Assembly (NCBI RefSeq): GCF_001625215.2
Contig: NC_030387.2
Location: forward strand, 31,767,606 to 31,831,605
Direction of reading: 5' to 3'
DNA: 64,000 bases
Source of the DNA: Daucus carota subsp. sativus
Lineage: Eukaryota; Streptophyta; Magnoliopsida; Apiales; Apiaceae
This document shows, piece after piece, positions 40,595 to 53,963 of the stretch. The notes under the pieces were generated by a model. The model saw only the letters and a list, made by a program, of their open reading frames with translations. It did not search any database and was not told where the DNA came from. Each line of letters starts with the position of its first letter. Within the stretch, counting starts at the first letter, position 1. A program made the translations under genes and the position numbers.

Positions 40595-41140
40595 GGGGTA
40601 TTTATAGATGCAGAGAGACTTGTGTGTTACACTTTTCCATAATTAAAGAATCTGGATCTGAATCAGATTAAAAAACTTGCAAGCTACTATATTCCATAAA
40701 TAATCTGAACCAGAATCAGATTAGTTTATCCCAAGATATATACCATATCAATTAATCTGAAACTAAAAAAGTAATTTTTTTTTTTTGATATTTTTCATCC
40801 AAAATTCTATAAAATTAGAAAAATAGAACGGAGCTATCTAAGATGCGCCACATACACGCCCCTCGCTTCGCTTATAGGTGAAGAGAGACTTGTGTGCTAC
40901 TCTTTCCATAATTAAATAATCTGGAACAGAATCAGATTAAAAAACTTGCAAGCTACTATATTCTATAAATAATCTGAAACAGAATCAGATTAATTTATCC
41001 CAAGATATATACCATATCAATTAATCTGAAACAAAAAATAGTAGTTTTTATTTTTGATATTTTTCATCCAAAAATTCCAGAAAATTAGAAAAATAGAACG
41101 GAGCTATCTGGGATGCGCCACATACACGCCCTCGCTTCTC
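40595..41140 (+). repeat. 270-bp tandem duplication
   Basis: Two copies, starting near 40595 and 40865, share GAGAGACTTGTGTG, several AATCTG..CAGATTA segments and GATGCGCCACATACACGCCC. They differ at perhaps 5-8% of positions. Each copy also contains inner inverted ATCTG/CAGAT motifs. Confidence 0.85.
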
Positions 41141-43315
41141 TTTTATATAAGTATTTTGATTTATTAATTTTATTCTTTATCTATTAATAATAACATATTA
41201 TTATATGTTTAGTTTTTCTAAAATTTAGTTATTTATCACATCGTTAAAAAAAATATTATGTCTCGTAATTAATTTCAGTATGGTAGATCTTTATTATGTA
41301 CATCTTTTCTGATTTTCTCTTTTTTTATTTATCAAATGACATTAAAACTAAAATTTCATGTCTGAGTATATTATTGAAAATAATTAGTTCATAGTTTTAA
41401 CACTTTTTATAAATAGAGTGATATATGTCATTATTATGATAAAATAGAGAAACATCATAAAATATATTAAATTTTCTTTTAATTGATCATATAATTATTG
41501 GATGAATGTATGATGCATGTACAAGTTTATTGATATATGCATATACATGAAAATATATGTGAACGTAAAAATGGGGATGCACTCATCATCCTCCTCATTC
41601 TCTCCTCTGTTATAATAATTAAATTTACAGGAGCGGAGAAGAGAAAGGGTTTTAAATCTGCATTTCATACCCGCTTTCGTTACATATTACTCTCAATCTC
41701 TCTCCCACTTTATATTTTTTTTCTCGTTTTCATATTATTACATGGTTGCAGAGAGATGTGGGAGAATCCATATTACATTATATGTTATCATAATACATCA
41801 TCAGTTGTTCCAGGATCTCTCTTCTTCTAACTTATTAATCAAGGTTATTCCTGTGTATGTAATGTATCTTAGTATCATCTATTTGCATGACCTTTATTTT
41901 TATTCATGTTTTTATAAATAAATTGATCAGATTTATTAGAACTTTTTAAGATCTCTAATCTTTTCTCATTTGCTAATCTGGTGCATGTCATAGTGTTAAA
42001 TTATAACATTTGTTCTTTTGTTTGAATCAAATACCATATTTGAATTTTATTTTATTCACTTTATGCAGTTTGAATGGTTTGAAACTTGAGAGTTTAAGCT
42101 AAAATTATAAGTACTAATTACATTAGTAAGATTTTCATGATTTATCATTGTCCACTCAGTAAATTTTTGTACCTGTTTTTTCCAGTCTTATAACGTAAGA
42201 CATTAGGGTCAGATGACGTCTTTACTAAAATTCCCAGAGTATTTCAAGATTTGCTGTTTAGACAGCACTTTGAGTCTTTAATTGTATTGATGTTCGATCA
42301 TAACGACTCAGGTTAATCTTATTGTGTGGGGTCATAACTTAAGGATTCTAAATATTTTGTATCAGTCAACTTGTTATGTTCTGTAAGTTGCAGGTACCAA
42401 CTTGGCCAAAAAACTAAAGATTACATGTTAGAATCTGCAGATACAGCATTTTTATAAAATAATAAAGTTTTCTGCATTTCTTTGCCGACTCTGCAAATTT
42501 TGCATGCCGCTTAAATTCTAGTTGTCTCATGGATTAATGATACATGTATTTATTTTCTACACACATATAACAAAGGATGGTTCTCTCACTAATATAAAAA
42601 TGGATACATACTTTAATTTAATAAGAGAATTTTTGATTCATTTGGATCCTATATATGTTTAGAATTTTAGGACTAAAGCAATTTCATAACTTCAGAAGTC
42701 ATGAACGAAGGTTGGATCACTTTTCTTAGCTGTAATTACTTTCGTTTTAGTTGTTGCGTTAACTTTAAAATTCGGACTACAACCATAATCTGCTATTAGA
42801 TTGGTAGGCAAGACCGGTGAAAAACTTAATATTTCATAACTTATCATAACATGTTCCTCTAAAATCTTCACGTAATCGAGATGTGAAAGTTACAGTGTAC
42901 CTGAGCCCAATAATTTATTGCACTCACTTAACAAGTATTGTTGTGTAAAGTCATTGTGCAAGTCTTATCTTTTATCCTCATTGGTTGTGGAACTACTACA
43001 AAAAAGCTATTTTGCCTCTCTCTCTTTTCATGACAGTTCCTAGACCTAATAATTCGTCTCATGTCTTACAAGCTTGGCAAGTTATAACTCTGAATTGACA
43101 CTATTAAATGTGTAATCCTAGATATTGGTCCTTTAGTCAATGCAAATATATTCTGGTGTAGTTTTATTTGCATTGTAAAATCATATCATCCTTAGTTCTT
43201 CTTTGAGCATTTATGCTATATATATTTGTGTTGATAATTCTAATATTTTTTTCAGTTTATCAGGCGTCGGTTAATATACTTGTGTTAATCTACATATCTA
43301 AATTTGCCGATCAGT
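41141..43315. other. intergenic and 5' region of the EDR2-like gene
   Basis: AT-rich sequence without recognisable coding content. A TTTTTTTCAG acceptor ends near 43256, so the EDR2-like gene probably has a 5' UTR intron whose upstream exon lies in this stretch. Confidence 0.4.
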
Positions 43316-46169
43316 ATGGGTGCTTGCTCTTCAACATTGCCTAAAAATCACAAGACTCGAAGTATCATCCATCGCCCTCCGAAGAAGGTTGGTGGTAAGC
43401 TATTGAAGATTGTTCGAAGACGGAAAAGGAAAACTGATGCTCCTGTCAACGACTTTCTTCACACAACCACCACGTGTAGAAGATCTGAGGTTTCCAGTTC
43501 ATCATATCATCTAACACAGTATCAGTGGCGTCATAAACAAAATGATGGAAGTGGTATATTCTGCCTATTTTTTTCATTTATTTTTAATATTTTGCAAAAC
43601 AATGGCAATAATCTATCTTGACTGAATAGTCACTATGGTTGATTGAAACCTACCATAATAATGTTCTTAGGAGAAGAAAGTGTAAATCAATTTCTCAATA
43701 TTTGGTTGTGCACACCATTTCCTTTTAATGGATAATACATGCTGCAACTTAATTAAATTAAAGTAACAATATGTCTTCACGGTGCACTATCTCAATTATA
43801 ATGAACTCACATCGTATTTCATATTTTGTAATATTCTACTTCAGGTTCCACCAGCCTTTTTTCTTACTATTATGTGCATCTTGTAGTTCAAATATGTGAA
43901 CTTCTATGACCTAACTGAAGATTATTCTCAATATTGAGATCTCTAATTTAACGAATAATTTACACAATATATGATAAATGTCCTACACATACAAAAATAT
44001 TCCAATGTGCCTAACTTGCAAACATTGGAGCAAAACACTTTACTATTAAACATGTAAGTACGACATATGTTACCTTATTCTTAGATTTGATATATTGGAA
44101 AGTGAAGAATCCAGAGTTGATGCTTTTTAATGTAGTATTATGTCAATTTTGATCATTTGGTTCTGTTAAAATAGATACCAAACAGATTACTTTGATAATG
44201 TGGAGATGTTATAGGGTTCTGAGAAATAGAGAACCTTACTCACATCTTTTCTCATATAGATGATTATATTGCTAAATGATTACTATTAATATTGTATCTT
44301 GGACGGTAATGATATATTGGCTTCAAGTTTGCCTGAAATACTAATATGCAAGTGATATCCCTAGCAATATTTTATCAAATGAATATTATATGTTGTTTAT
44401 GTTTATTGTCATGCAGTAATTTGTCAGGAGGAAGCATGGTTTGATACGATAAGCATCTTGGAGTCAGATACAGATGAAGACTTCAGCAGTGTACACGAAG
44501 GTATTGCAAATCAGCTTCCAGCATTAAGTTACACAAATTTCCCTTTTGCATATATTGTGTAGACGCCTGGGAGACCTATTTTGAGTTCACACATGTTATA
44601 CAAATAGTTATTAATCTTCTTATTCAATATACTTTTGCTGAGTACTTCATCCATTAGCTCTGCATTCTACATAACTAAATAACTATCTGTTACTAACTTT
44701 GACTATTAAGTGAAGCAAGGGTTGAATACAATACATAGGTTTTTGTATTTGTTTCGACCTTCGTTAATCAATTGTATTAATGTATTTATTTTTTTTCTTG
44801 TGCAGACCTTCCAAGTGGACAAGTTCTCCAATATGAAACATCATCATGCTCTGTAGATAGGAAATGCTTGTACGAAGAAATCCACGAAAAATTGATGAAA
44901 ATCGATAATGGTAAAACAGAGATGTTGGTGGACAGAGATGGAATCAAGGATTCAGATGGATTTAAACTTACAAAAAACTACAATGGAGTGAAAGAAGATC
45001 AACGTGATTGTGAAGATAAAAATCTAGAGAACATGAAGAGATATAGCCTCTCTCCATTAGAGCCTGTGAATTTTAATGAAATTATCATTAACACATCACA
45101 TCCAGGTCATCAATCTCAAAAAAGGAAATCAAAAGTTATCAGGCTTTCCTTCAAAAGAACATCTATTGATGGAGATGAAACGACTGAAATTTGTAAGTAT
45201 AGCATGCATGGTTCTGCCTCAGTATTATTTTTTTATGAAATTCCTCAAACCTAGCTTAAATTTACAGAGAAACTAGAACTTATGTTGTGTTCTCATTATA
45301 TATTCTTAAACCTTGCGTACAAACTAGTTGATGTTAGTCCTGCTACTCTTAATTTGAAATTTTATTATGTTCATCATAAATAAAGGTAATTCTATTATCA
45401 AAGTTTTTTAGTTTCCAGCAATGTGCAACACAAATTCACTATATATTACAGTAACCACTCTCAATTTATCCAGGTGAATCAAAAAAATTCTTTTATCGTC
45501 CGAAAATAGGAAACTTGATTCCATTTCGTACAGATGGAACTCCAGGTTCTTGGTCAGAGATTGAACCTTCGCATTTTAAAGTACGTAGTGATACTTACTT
45601 TAGGTATGCCTATTACCTTTATATCTTTAGACTTTTATGAATGTACTTTCATATAATAGTCTGAGTGTCGATATCTTGTTGTAGAGATAAAAAGAAATCC
45701 CCTGCTCCAAATAACTGCCCATATAAACCACTTGGCGTGGATCTCTTTGTTTGCCCAAAAAAAGTTGATCACATTGCTCGACATCTTGAGCTTCCTTCTG
45801 TGAAAGCCGGAGGAAAAGTTCCTCCACTTCTTATTGTCAATATTCAGGTACAATCAGTTATCTTCTTATTGATTGAATCCAGTTATTACAATATTCAATT
45901 TTTATTACCTAATAATAATATCATCTCTTGTAAGAGTACTATCATGCTTAAGATTTTTATATAATCTTGTTCTGATTCTTTTCACAGCTTCCTACTTATC
46001 CTACTGTAATGTTCGGTGGTGATAGTGATGGGGAGGGTTTGAGCCTTGTGCTATACTTCAAACTTTCAGACAATTTTGAGAAAGATTCTTCTTCTCAATT
46101 CCAAGAAATGATTAAGGTGAATCTGCATTAAGTTTTCGGTTTATAGTTTGTATTGGGTACTTCTGACTC

Positions 46170-46226
<57 letters not shown>

Positions 46227-49022
46227 TAGTAGTTTTTAATGGCCACACGTAATATTAGTCGTCCTCCAACCTTATTGTACCTGATGATATTCACTAAAGA
46301 CGCCTATTTCCATTTGGATTTGTCTAGCTTATTGTACAATAGAAGACAATAATCATGACAATCATGATATGTATGTCCTTACGACATTTAAGCTACTTGT
46401 GTGTTACTTAATTTGAAAGCCTGCTAATTATTTGAGATAAGAGTTCTCAATATTTTCCTTTCACTATGAAATACAATCCCTATTGTCTTTCCTCTTGAAT
46501 TTCTTAAACATTATAATCTTTAGTAACTCTAGACCTCCCTCGCATATATGGTTGCAGTGTCTAAATGAGCATTTATTTATTTTGTTTTATGTGTATGTCA
46601 TTATGTGGATACATTTAATCTATTGTGCTTCCACGATGTCTAAATGAAAACTTATTCTTCCTATTTCTTATTTTAAAATGTAAATATACTAGACAACTAT
46701 TGATGAAAAGTACTTAAACTTTAATGTAATGTTTTGAATTTTGGCTGATTAACTTTAATATATGGCTTATATTACAGAAATTTGTTGAGGACGACATGGA
46801 AAAGGTTAAGGGGTTTACAAAAGAGTCCACGGTTTCTTTCAGAGAAAGACTGAAGATTATGGTTGGAGTTGTCAATCCCGATGATATTGTTTCATGTTCT
46901 ACTGAAAAAAAACTTATTAATGCTTATAATGAAAAACCAGTCCTATCACGTCCACAACACAAGTTCTATCAGGTAAAATGTCAATTTGGGTAATCCACCA
47001 TTGTGCTTTTGTTATAAATACATGATGATCACCAGAGATATTTCTAGAAGAAGGAGTTAATTATCAAACTCATCATTGAAGTCATGAAATTGTATCAATT
47101 TGGTCATTAATCTTCACGGGGTCTCAGTCTAGTCATTATGGTGAACTAATGATATCAAATTAGTCACAACTGCTAACTCTTAACAAATTTGGACGGAAAC
47201 CATCAATCCACGTGGCAAGTGTGCTGACTAAGCGCGCGTGTAATGGTCTAACAATCAGGATTCCAATCATGTGCGTGTACACACACACACATACACACAC
47301 TCATTGTGAACATCCTAGATCAACATTACATAAAACTAAGAGCAAGTCCATTAAGTTACCTAAATGAGCTCCTCAACTCATATTTAGATAATGTATCAAA
47401 AAACTGGCACTACCTAAATCACTGGTACATCCTCAACCTTCTAGCAAATACTTATTTTTAGGTAACCTCTAGCCATTACGGCATTACCTATTTAATATTT
47501 ATGAATTAAAAAATTCATCTCTCTCCTTCTTTCTTTATCTTTTCCCTCCTTTCCCCCTTCGATCTCTCAAATTTATTATTTATTATTAAAATAATAATAG
47601 AGGAACAAATATAGGGATTGCTATTGGAGTTGACACTAAAAGTAGATTACTTAAATTGCTAAGACTCACTCCGATTCATTATTTTATATTATTAATAGGT
47701 AATGCCTATTGGACTTGCTCTAACATCACAAAAATTTTAAAAGCAATGATAATATGTAATAATACACCAAGAATACAAAAGAAAGTATGATTTTGGGCAC
47801 ACACACGAACAAGCATGAACAAAACATAAACCCAAAGCCTTGCAAAAGATTCGGTTTTCTTCCCGCAACCTCTTCAACTTCGGTTTTGATGGGTATATTT
47901 ATCGACATGTATGTATATATTATGTTTTTATTTTATTTTTTAAATTTGGTTTTCTCTTCGTTCTGTTTTTTTTAGTTGATTAGCCATGTCAACCTCCACT
48001 AAGCTGCGATGCAGCACTCTAGTTAAGGGCATGTTAAACAAGTTATAGTCGGTGACTATTTTGATATTATTAAATCACACAATAACGACTATAGTGAAAC
48101 CTTGTGGATATCAGTGACCAAGTTGATACCATTTGATATCCTCAATGATGAGTTCGATAATCAACCCTTTTTAAAAGCATCTATAATTACTATACATTGC
48201 ACTTATACATGTTTCTACCATGGGAATTTGGCACTAATTCAATTCTTTTCTTTAGATCATATCATGTTCATATACTAGTTTAAATGCAGTGTTGGAAGTG
48301 TAATGAAACTATTATGTTGATATAGTCTTTTCTTGCATAGGCTTGTGGCTTCTTTGTTGATACTCACCATTCTGATATATTTAGGGATCGAACTATTTTG
48401 AGATTGACCTCGACATTCATCACTTCAGCTACATAGCCAGGAGGGGACTAGAGGCATTTCGAGAACGCTTGGCAAATGCAACAATGGATCTTGGTTTAAC
48501 AATTCAGGTGCCACTTTAAAAATCAATGATCCTTATTTTGACACATATTTAGAACAACTCCAAATGTCACTTTAATTTGCAAGTGCATCTAAATCTCTCG
48601 TTGTGACAAAATAGTTCTTTCTCATATATATATTTTGCATGTTTTGTTATTTAATGGAAAATTAAAACACCCCGTACTATTTTTAATTCAAAATCTCAGT
48701 AGTAGAATGACCACATATTATTGACTATGCTCACATATATATAATCAGGTGGACCGGAACTTACTTTATATTGTAGCCATCCAATTCCTGTCGACATTAT
48801 TTTCATGAAATATTGTCCCTCCTTTCTCATTTAGAAAAAATAGTTAACCATGAAATGGTATTCAAATATTTCTGTTTGGATGGACATTTAATTGCTTGAT
48901 AACAGGCTCAAAAACAAGAAGAACTGCCGGAACGAGTACTTTGTTGTCTCAGACTCAACAAGATTGATTTCATCAATCGAGGTCAAATACCAGGAATTAT
49001 TGCACTTGACGAGGATGATTAG
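43316..49022 (+). CDS. EDR2-like C-terminal (DUF1336) protein
   Basis: Nine coding exons join in phase to 521 residues: 43316-43553, 44417-44500, 44806-45192, 45474-45603, 45685-45847, 45988-46116, 46778-46972, 48385-48507, 48906-49022. The N-terminus [10 protein letters not shown] has Gly2 and Cys4 suited to myristoylation and palmitoylation. It is followed by a basic patch ([12 protein letters not shown]) and the conserved [19 protein letters not shown] segment. The EDR2 C-terminal domain covers about residue 195 to the end. It includes [60 protein letters not shown], and [23 protein letters not shown]2 itself adds PH and START domains and is a negative regulator of cell death. This short class has only the C-terminal domain and no assigned biochemical role. 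Start placed at the Met before GACSS, not further upstream. Confidence 0.9.
46173..46224. repeat. (AT)n microsatellite
   Basis: An uninterrupted AT dinucleotide run of about 52 bp in an intron of the EDR2-like gene. Confidence 0.95.
47340..47720 (+). mobile_element. Tourist-like (PIF/Harbinger) MITE
   Basis: 381 bp with terminal inverted repeats GAGCAAGTCCA.TA and its complement, flanked by TAA on both sides (47337-47339 and 47721-47723). It sits in the 1.4-kb intron before the eighth coding exon of the EDR2-like gene. Confidence 0.85.
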
Positions 49023-49673
49023 GTTGGATTGTGGAATTTTTAATGCCTCTTTTGAGCAAATTTCATATGTTACTTGTGTCCGCAACTGAGCTACAACCTT
49101 GTATATGAAAAGAAGTAAGAGAATCTCATGTACTTGTACAATATCATGTAATGAGAATCAGACTCATCTTGATTTATCAATTATGTTCACAATTAAATCA
49201 TATATATATCCAACATAATACAGTAGCTGCAATCTGTTGTACATGCATATGAAATTAACTAGAATTTTCACATGAAATCATAATTTCATGATGAGTCCGG
49301 AGAACAACAGAAAAATCAATACAGTACAATTTACAAGATCATTGTGTAAGTTATAACCTTTATATGGGAAAATGTATGGTTTTATGTTAGAAAGTAAAAA
49401 TGTGTAAAAATTAAAAAATAACAAATAATTTATAACTTATAATCTTATGTTACATTTTGTTGATCAAGAAGAAATAATGATGAACAATCATAAAAAGCAA
49501 TGCACCGTAAATCAGTAATATGATCAATCATTTTTTTAACTATAGCACACATGTCGAGTTTGGTCTTAAATAAATTGTGTGCTAACTATAGTAACTTTAA
49601 AAAAACCCAGTTCTAATAAAATAAATGAATTCAAATCAAGATAAAAATTAAATATAGTAACTTTAAAAAAGAA
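49023..49673. other. 3' flank of the EDR2-like gene
   Basis: 3' UTR and AT-rich spacer. ATAGTAACTTTAAAAAA occurs twice (about 49579 and 49655), just before a Helitron terminus. Confidence 0.45.
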
Positions 49674-49702
49674 CTAGGGAATTATGCCCGCGCTTCGCGA
49701 GC
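49674..49702 (-). mobile_element. Helitron 3' terminus (minus strand)
   Basis: Minus strand: hairpin GCTCGCG-AAG-CGCGGGC (49686-49702), eight bases, then CTAG and T. A typical Helitron end. The body would extend to the right, over the gene-fragment cluster. No matching 5' end was found. Confidence 0.6.
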
Positions 49703-50222
49703 TCCCTTTAAAAATGTTTAATAGTTCAAAATATTAAGAATTATGACTTTTTATAAATACAATGCAAATGCATGTTTAGTTATAATAGTATTAACAACCA
49801 TTACATCAGACACGATGATCACGATTACTCTCCTAAAAGTATACACTAAATACTTATACATAATGTATAAAGTTGAAATCCATACGTAATTATCTCACAA
49901 CTGCAAAATTGTTGTCTGATAAAATTGTCTATACATAACGATCTCCAGCATGCCAATCTCCTGTTTGAGCTGCAAAGCGTTCCGTCATTAAGCTCATTTG
50001 GACTGGCGAGCACCTTTAAGCAATTGAAACCATATGCAGATCATAGTTGTTGCTTTTGATAAGGCCATCAACTAAAGTAGTGTAAATAAAAACATGAGGA
50101 CAAATTCCACTTTTGCATATTTTAATATAGACAGCCAATGCATAATTGATGGTATTTTACTTGACAGAACCATATATTATGCTATTGTACACCATGCTGT
50201 TGTGAACAAAGCCATCTTCCAA

Positions 50223-50765
50223 AACAACTCAGTTCAGGCCTATGTTGATGTTAGAGATGTCGCTTCTGCACATGTTCTTCTATTTGAGACCCATGCAACA
50301 ACAGGAAGATACATCTGCTCCGAAATATCGCTTCATCGCGGCAAGGTGGTAGAAACTTTAGCAATATATTTCCCTGAATATAAGTTAAAAGTTAAAACAT
50401 ATACACACCTAGCAGGTTTATAATTAAGCCTTTACGACTAAAGCATAATCAAATAAATACCATGGTTGTAATGCAGAAGTTCTGATGAAATTAAGCCAAG
50501 ATCCAGGCCATTAACAATTTCAAACCAAAAGCTCAAGGACATGGGGCTTGATTTCTCACCCGTGAGGCAATGCCAATATGAAATAGTGAAGAGACTGCAG
50601 GAGAAGGGTGACCTCTTGGTTTCCGTAACCAAAATTTTATCAGATGTAGCTGAGCCATCTAACTGCAACATTCATCTAAATCTTTTGCAACGAAGCTTTA
50701 ATAAGGAAGTGAAGGATTCTCATAATCAGCTTGCAAACTATCTACAATCATCCAGCTGCACATAG
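50223..50765 (+). pseudogene. cinnamoyl-CoA reductase 3' fragment
   Basis: Remnant of an NADP-dependent lignin-pathway reductase of the short-chain dehydrogenase superfamily. The first part reads QAYVDVRDVASAHVLLFETH, then TGRYICSEISLHRGKVVE and FPEY. After a probable intron (donor about 50384, acceptor before 50477) it continues SSDEIKPRSRPLTISNQKLK and DMGLDFSPVRQCQYE. These match the last ~100 residues of CCR. The Rossmann NAD(P) motif and the catalytic NWYCYGKT region are absent, as is everything upstream. The 3' reading frame runs about 40 codons past the usual end. It is therefore a truncated copy, not a working enzyme, and lies 0.55 kb from a Helitron end. Confidence 0.8.
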
Positions 50766-51484
50766 AAATCATTACACAGAGTAGATGCTAGAAAGGCAGA
50801 CTTGGTCACCAGGGAAGGAAAGCCAAGTAGTAGATGCTAGAAAGGACATGACTGACTATAGTGTCGATACGTATATAAAAAGGACACTATTGTGCATAAT
50901 ACCAAACCATCGTGGTATTTGTACTTAATCACAGCCTAGAATATTTAGTAGCGATAATGTATCTTTCTCTCATTCTATCCTATTGACGTAACCTTCACTA
51001 TAACTTATGATTACCACTCAAATACTACTCAAAAGGTAACTTCAATACACGATCACATGTAGTCCTTAACAAACCAAAAGATCATTGTATTAGATATCAT
51101 ACCGCTATTTATTGAAGCTTTTGACTAAACATCCTGCAATTGAAGATCAGTTTTTCGTCTTTGAATTGCCTGCTGAAGTTGTGCCATTGATGAAAATCAA
51201 AAATAAATAGAAAACATAATAAATAGGAAACTAACCTTAACTTTTAGTTTTTATTTCCTAAATGATTTATCTAATATTTCTATTATATGTCTTTCTGAAA
51301 ATAAACAGTGAGTTCAATAAAGCTAAGAAAACTCTGACTTTCTTAAACGTTAAATAGTTTATTATATAATAGAATTATATATATATATTATGTATCTTAT
51401 ATATGTATATAAGTATATAAGTATATAAGTATATATACACCTGATATTATTTGAAAGAAATTATTCATATTAACAAATATTATA
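50766..51484. other. spacer with ATATAAGT-type microsatellite
   Basis: A GTAGATGCTAGAAAGG.. motif is repeated twice at about 50780-50845. A TATATAAG repeat lies at 51375-51435. No gene was seen. Confidence 0.45.
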
Positions 51485-51739
51485 CTCCCTTCCTCCCATT
51501 TTAGTTGTCACATTTCTATTTTTATTAGTCAAATTGACTAATTTTTGACCAAAGATTATAAATCACTTTTTCATTATTCTAAAAAACTGAAAATTACATT
51601 TTAAAGTAGATTAAAAGTTATTTCTGGTGATATTTTTTTTATTTTTTCAATTGAAAAAATATCAATAAATTTCAGTCAAACTTTGGTCAATTTGACCGGC
51701 ACAAAACCAAATGTGACAACTAAAAAGGGACGGAGGGAG
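51485..51739 (+). mobile_element. Stowaway MITE
   Basis: 255 bp. Terminal repeats are CTCCCTTCCTCCCATTTTAG at the left and the complement of CTCCCTCCGTCCCTTTTTAG at the right, continuing inward with TTGTCACATTT. It is preceded by TA; the right flank is CA, so the duplication is imperfect. Confidence 0.8.
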
Positions 51740-51957
51740 CACCTGAGAAATAAACTGCATATAAATTTATAAAAAATATATAATATTAAAAATAGACAGG
51801 GTGAAGTGCAATAATGTTGTCGACAATATAAATCTCGATCAAGGATGCATAGTGATGTCCTTGTGGTATTTTGCAAATCTAACATGAACAGGTCATTATA
51901 AATCCAAATACGACGACTCACACAACTATATTTCACTGGAGCAAAATGGAGGCATAC

Positions 51958-52203
51958 CATGACCTGCTTCGGGATCCACACCTGAATCAATCTCACCGCG
52001 CTGCTGTATTTTTGTCAATCTATTACGCAAAAACTCATCGAGTGCTGATCCACTACCACGTCGTTTTCGACCTGCAAATCAGAATTGTGAGAACGCGTGT
52101 CTAACATGGTATGAATGCGTACATGTCTTGTATGCAACTCATACTACAAACCTGCAACAGAGGATGTTATAGAAATACTCTGACTTGTTCCATCATTGTC
52201 CAT
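51958..52203 (-). pseudogene. unrecognised two-exon 5' gene fragment
   Basis: Two exon-like pieces on the minus strand, 52152-52203 and 51958-52071, with good splice sites and matching phase. They read MDNDGTSQSISITSSVAG, then RKRRGSGSALDEFLRNRLTK and IQQRGEIDSGVDPEAGHG. No family is recognised. A donor (ATG then GTATGCC) ends the second piece, but I find no third exon before the MITE. It may be the start of a gene captured with its neighbours, or a small real gene whose 3' part I cannot see. Confidence 0.4.
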
Positions 52204-52402
52204 GATTGGAGATGAGAACAATAATCATAACAATGGCAGAAGATTGCTCCGGCCACTCATAACTACTCCGAATCAGTTTTTCACATATCTTGGTTTCAAA
52301 ATTTTGAAATCAGAGGTGGAAGATAAGGCAACAGAATATGTCAATTAAATGAATTGCCACATCAATTAAAAATCTGCATGTCATTGCTATTTCTTGCATT
52401 TG

Positions 52403-53054
52403 GACCTTAGTGTGACCTCTGCTTGAGCAATTCTGCTTGCTTTGCACTTCCTTCGGTGATACTTGCAACCCTTGAAGTTTCATTTTAGAATCCTTCGAGA
52501 GTTCAGATTTTTCTTCAGAATCACCACCATCAGCAGCTTTGATGAACACGTTGACTGGTGTCTAAGGGGGTGATTTTCTTTGCTGCATCTGTTGAACTTT
52601 TTAAATCAAAGCCAAATAACCTGCATGAGTCGACAGCATCAGACTTCTTCTCTTCAACCGGGAGAGCTAACTGGTCATTGTATTGATACATTGGATTCTA
52701 GTTTGTAAAGCTATGTTGAACAGACCATGCAGAGGCACTTTTGTTATCTTCATTTTCATCAGAGATCTTACTCCAAGGAGCTCTGACATGGGAACTTTCA
52801 GTAGTGAGATTTGAATATTTTGCTGATCGCATGGGCTGTCTATAAACATTAATATCCGTCCTCTGGCCTTCAAGAGAAACATTTAATTGGCTTGAATCGT
52901 GGGAAGGGTTCCAGGCAGCAGGTACTGCTGTAGAAGTCGGTTCAACAGCAGAAATATCACTTGGTGGTCTTGGTCGTTTATTATTCACTGAGGCAGTTTG
53001 ACTAAGGCTAGGAGGCACAGAAGCAACAAAAGATTCACATACCAATCTCAAGCA
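52403..53054 (-). pseudogene. auxin response factor (ARF) middle/C-terminal fragment
   Basis: Three pieces on the minus strand in ARF order. The first (52700-53054) has PPSLSQTASVNNKRPRPPSD and VEPTSTAVPAAWNPS, like the middle region of ARF1/ARF9-type repressors. The second (about 52560-52670) reads KKSDAVDSCRLFGFDLKSS, the conserved SCRLFGF motif before the PB1 domain. The third (about 52403-52545) has SSRGHTKVQMQEIAM, the start of PB1. The pieces are in different frames without clear introns, and PB1 stops after its first strand. The B3 DNA-binding domain is absent. This is a decayed or captured fragment. Confidence 0.7.
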
Positions 53055-53963
53055 TTAACCTAACCAAAGAGAAACTAAGCCTGACACATATTGAACCAAC
53101 CTACACATAGATTGTGTTACTTTTACAGTACCTTGGTTTGCTTCTCTATGCCACATAATCATCTAGGGCCGTGTAAGCTTTACAAAACTGCAAAACTTTT
53201 TAAAAAATTTGAAAATGTACATTAACATAGAATCAGATTTATAAATCTAAATTCTTCACATTTATTTTTCAGATTAGCACGAAGAATGGGAGGCTGCAGA
53301 GTACCCCTATAGATTTGGTCTCATATTGGAACCTAGATCAACAATATTAGTGAATAAGCAATAATAAAGTCCCTATTTGATCATTTTCAACACATCTATA
53401 CATAATTAACATGATACTATAGCAGATTACAAAATTACAAAATCCCATCTTTTACCAAATTACAAAATACAAAGAATTACTCTATGAAATATATACATTG
53501 TAATAACAGATGAGTTGCATAAAACTAAAGAAAAATGTGTGATCTTACCTGATACTTTGAATGGTACCTTTGAACAGCATATGCTTGACATTAAATCACA
53601 TTATGCGCTATAAATAAGGCTCTATAGCAGAATTTCTAGCAGTGTAGATTTTGCATGTTTTAGAACATCTTCCCGGTGTAAAAAATCCAGAATCATATCT
53701 AAGAGCAGCTATGACTCTAGGTTGGCTCAATGTTATCCACTTCTTCACTCTATCTCCAAATATCTTTCCTTTGCCAATAAAGTTTGTTGTGTGTGGATCA
53801 TTTGTATAGGAATATGAAATCATGCTGCAAGAATACTCATAACAGATATTATTCTGAAATAAGAATACTAACTTAAAAAAGGAAGAAACATACCTAATAT
53901 ATAGACCATCAAGCCACAAATGCTTGAGAATTATCACCATCATATTTCTGAAAACTTCCTAAT
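53055..53963. other. spacer with an exon-like minus-strand segment
   Basis: A minus-strand frame at about 53632-53830 includes FIGKGKIFGDRVKKWITLSQ and PRVIAALRYDSGFFTPG. It looks coding-like but matches no family I recall. The rest shows nothing. Confidence 0.35.

Noticed and set aside
41537-41830. 97-codon plus-strand frame
   Set aside because: Hydrophobic, Ser/Leu-rich product of a CT-rich stretch, more like a 5' UTR of the EDR2-like gene. No motif.
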